The translations under genes were made by a program, and so were the position numbers. DNA of 5,242 nt from contig JANOYR010000020.1 in assembly GCA_031428975.1 (NCBI GenBank), forward strand, positions 1 to 5,242, given 5' to 3'. Shown here piece by piece: positions 4,850-5,242 of the stretch (positions are counted from its first letter, which is position 1; each line of letters starts with the position of its first letter). The DNA comes from JAAFIP01 sp031428975 (GTDB lineage Bacteria > Pseudomonadota > Gammaproteobacteria > Burkholderiales > Burkholderiaceae_C). The notes under the pieces are model-generated. The model was not told the origin of the DNA, did no database searches, and was given only the letters and a program-made list of their open reading frames with translations.

Positions 4850-5242
4850 ATGCGGCAAACATTCTTAATAAAAACGCTACTTTTATTAGCGACATATGCC
4901 CTTATGGCGCTGACATATGCCCAAAACACTGTAAAAACCGCGCCCAAGTCGTTTCTAGTGACTGAGCATGTGCGGGCGGAGTTGCTGGCGTATGCGCCCG
5001 ACGGGGTGGAGGCGGGCAAGGCCGTGATGCTGGGTTTGCAAATTGCGCACCAGCCGCATTGGCATACCTATTGGAAGAATTCTGGCGATTCTGGCCTGCC
5101 GACCACGCTTGAATGGGTGCTTCCGGCTGGGGTGGGCGTGGGCGAGACGCGCTGGCCCTTGCCTAAAAAAATTCCGATTGGTAATTTGGCCAACTATGGC
5201 TACGAAGACACGGTGTTGCTGCCTGTGCCGCTGGAAGTCAGC
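4850..5242 (+). CDS. DsbD/ScsB-family thiol:disulfide interchange protein, 3'-truncated by window end
   Basis: The 131 codons visible run off the window without a stop. Residues 1-24 are a Sec signal peptide (M-R-Q-T-F-L-I-K, a Leu-rich core, then T-Y-A before Q25). The mature part matches the N-terminal periplasmic domain of ScsB/DsbD-like reductases, with the characteristic H-W-H-T-Y-W-K-N-S-G-D-S-G-L-P-T (70-85), R-W-P-L-P-K-K-I-P-I-G (101-111) and N-Y-G-Y-E-D (115-120). Full-length members usually continue into a membrane electron-transfer domain and a thioredoxin domain, passing reducing power from cytoplasmic thioredoxin to periplasmic proteins. Those parts are not visible here. No Cys occurs in the visible 131 residues, so the redox Cys pair typical of E. 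coli DsbD's N-domain is not in this portion. TGA at 4817 closes the frame upstream and ATG 4850 is the first start after it; no Shine-Dalgarno is evident. The first 30 codons are AT-rich, after which composition returns to GC-rich. Confidence 0.85.
   Translation, partial: MRQTFLIKTLLLLATYALMALTYAQNTVKTAPKSFLVTEHVRAELLAYAPDGVEAGKAVMLGLQIAHQPHWHTYWKNSGDSGLPTTLEWVLPAGVGVGETRWPLPKKIPIGNLANYGYEDTVLLPVPLEVS

Noticed and set aside
1..5242. CRISPR array, insertion sequence or toxin-antitoxin pair
   Set aside because: No regularly spaced repeats, transposase motifs, terminal inverted repeats or paired small genes were found on either strand.

Overview
The window looks like a chromosomal segment of a betaproteobacterium, most likely Burkholderiales/Comamonadaceae. 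This is an inference from the style of the proteins (a membrane-anchored cytochrome c5-type protein ending in an Ala/Pro-rich tail, a Tat-type patatin lipoprotein, a ScsB/DsbD-like protein), from the GC-rich housekeeping genes, and from a tRNA-Arg(CCG) with encoded CCA. No rRNA or other species-level marker is present.

Layout from left to right. (1) The 3' part of a low-specificity L-threonine aldolase gene (ltaE, +), missing about its first 25 codons, converges on a cytochrome c gene (-). The 52-base gap holds a symmetric hairpin with A and T tracts that can stop transcription from both sides. (2) A 130-base divergent region carries back-to-back promoter-like elements for the cytochrome gene (-) and a tRNA-Arg(CCG) gene (+). 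(3) Only 38 bases after the tRNA CCA end, with no terminator and no clear Shine-Dalgarno, starts a patatin-like phospholipase lipoprotein gene (+). A strong hairpin is embedded in its last codons. (4) A distinctly AT-richer stretch, roughly 2842-4849, holds one long minus-strand gene for a 570-residue surface lipoprotein of unknown function, probably a beta-rich, propeller-like protein. It starts at a TTG behind a perfect AGGAGG. (5) An AT-rich 5' region with small inverted and direct repeats leads into the 5' part of a DsbD/ScsB-family thiol:disulfide reductase gene (+), cut off by the window end.

The genes do not form one operon or pathway. They are mostly single transcription units in alternating orientation, with four of the five protein products predicted to be exported or membrane-attached. 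I found no CRISPR array, transposase, integrase, phage gene or toxin-antitoxin pair, and nothing that clearly amounts to an undescribed defence or mobile system. The most unusual items are the orphan lipoprotein in its AT-rich block, the roughly 34-residue insertion in the threonine aldolase, the altered Asp motif (D-P-D) in the patatin, and the tRNA-mRNA arrangement at 1834-2841.
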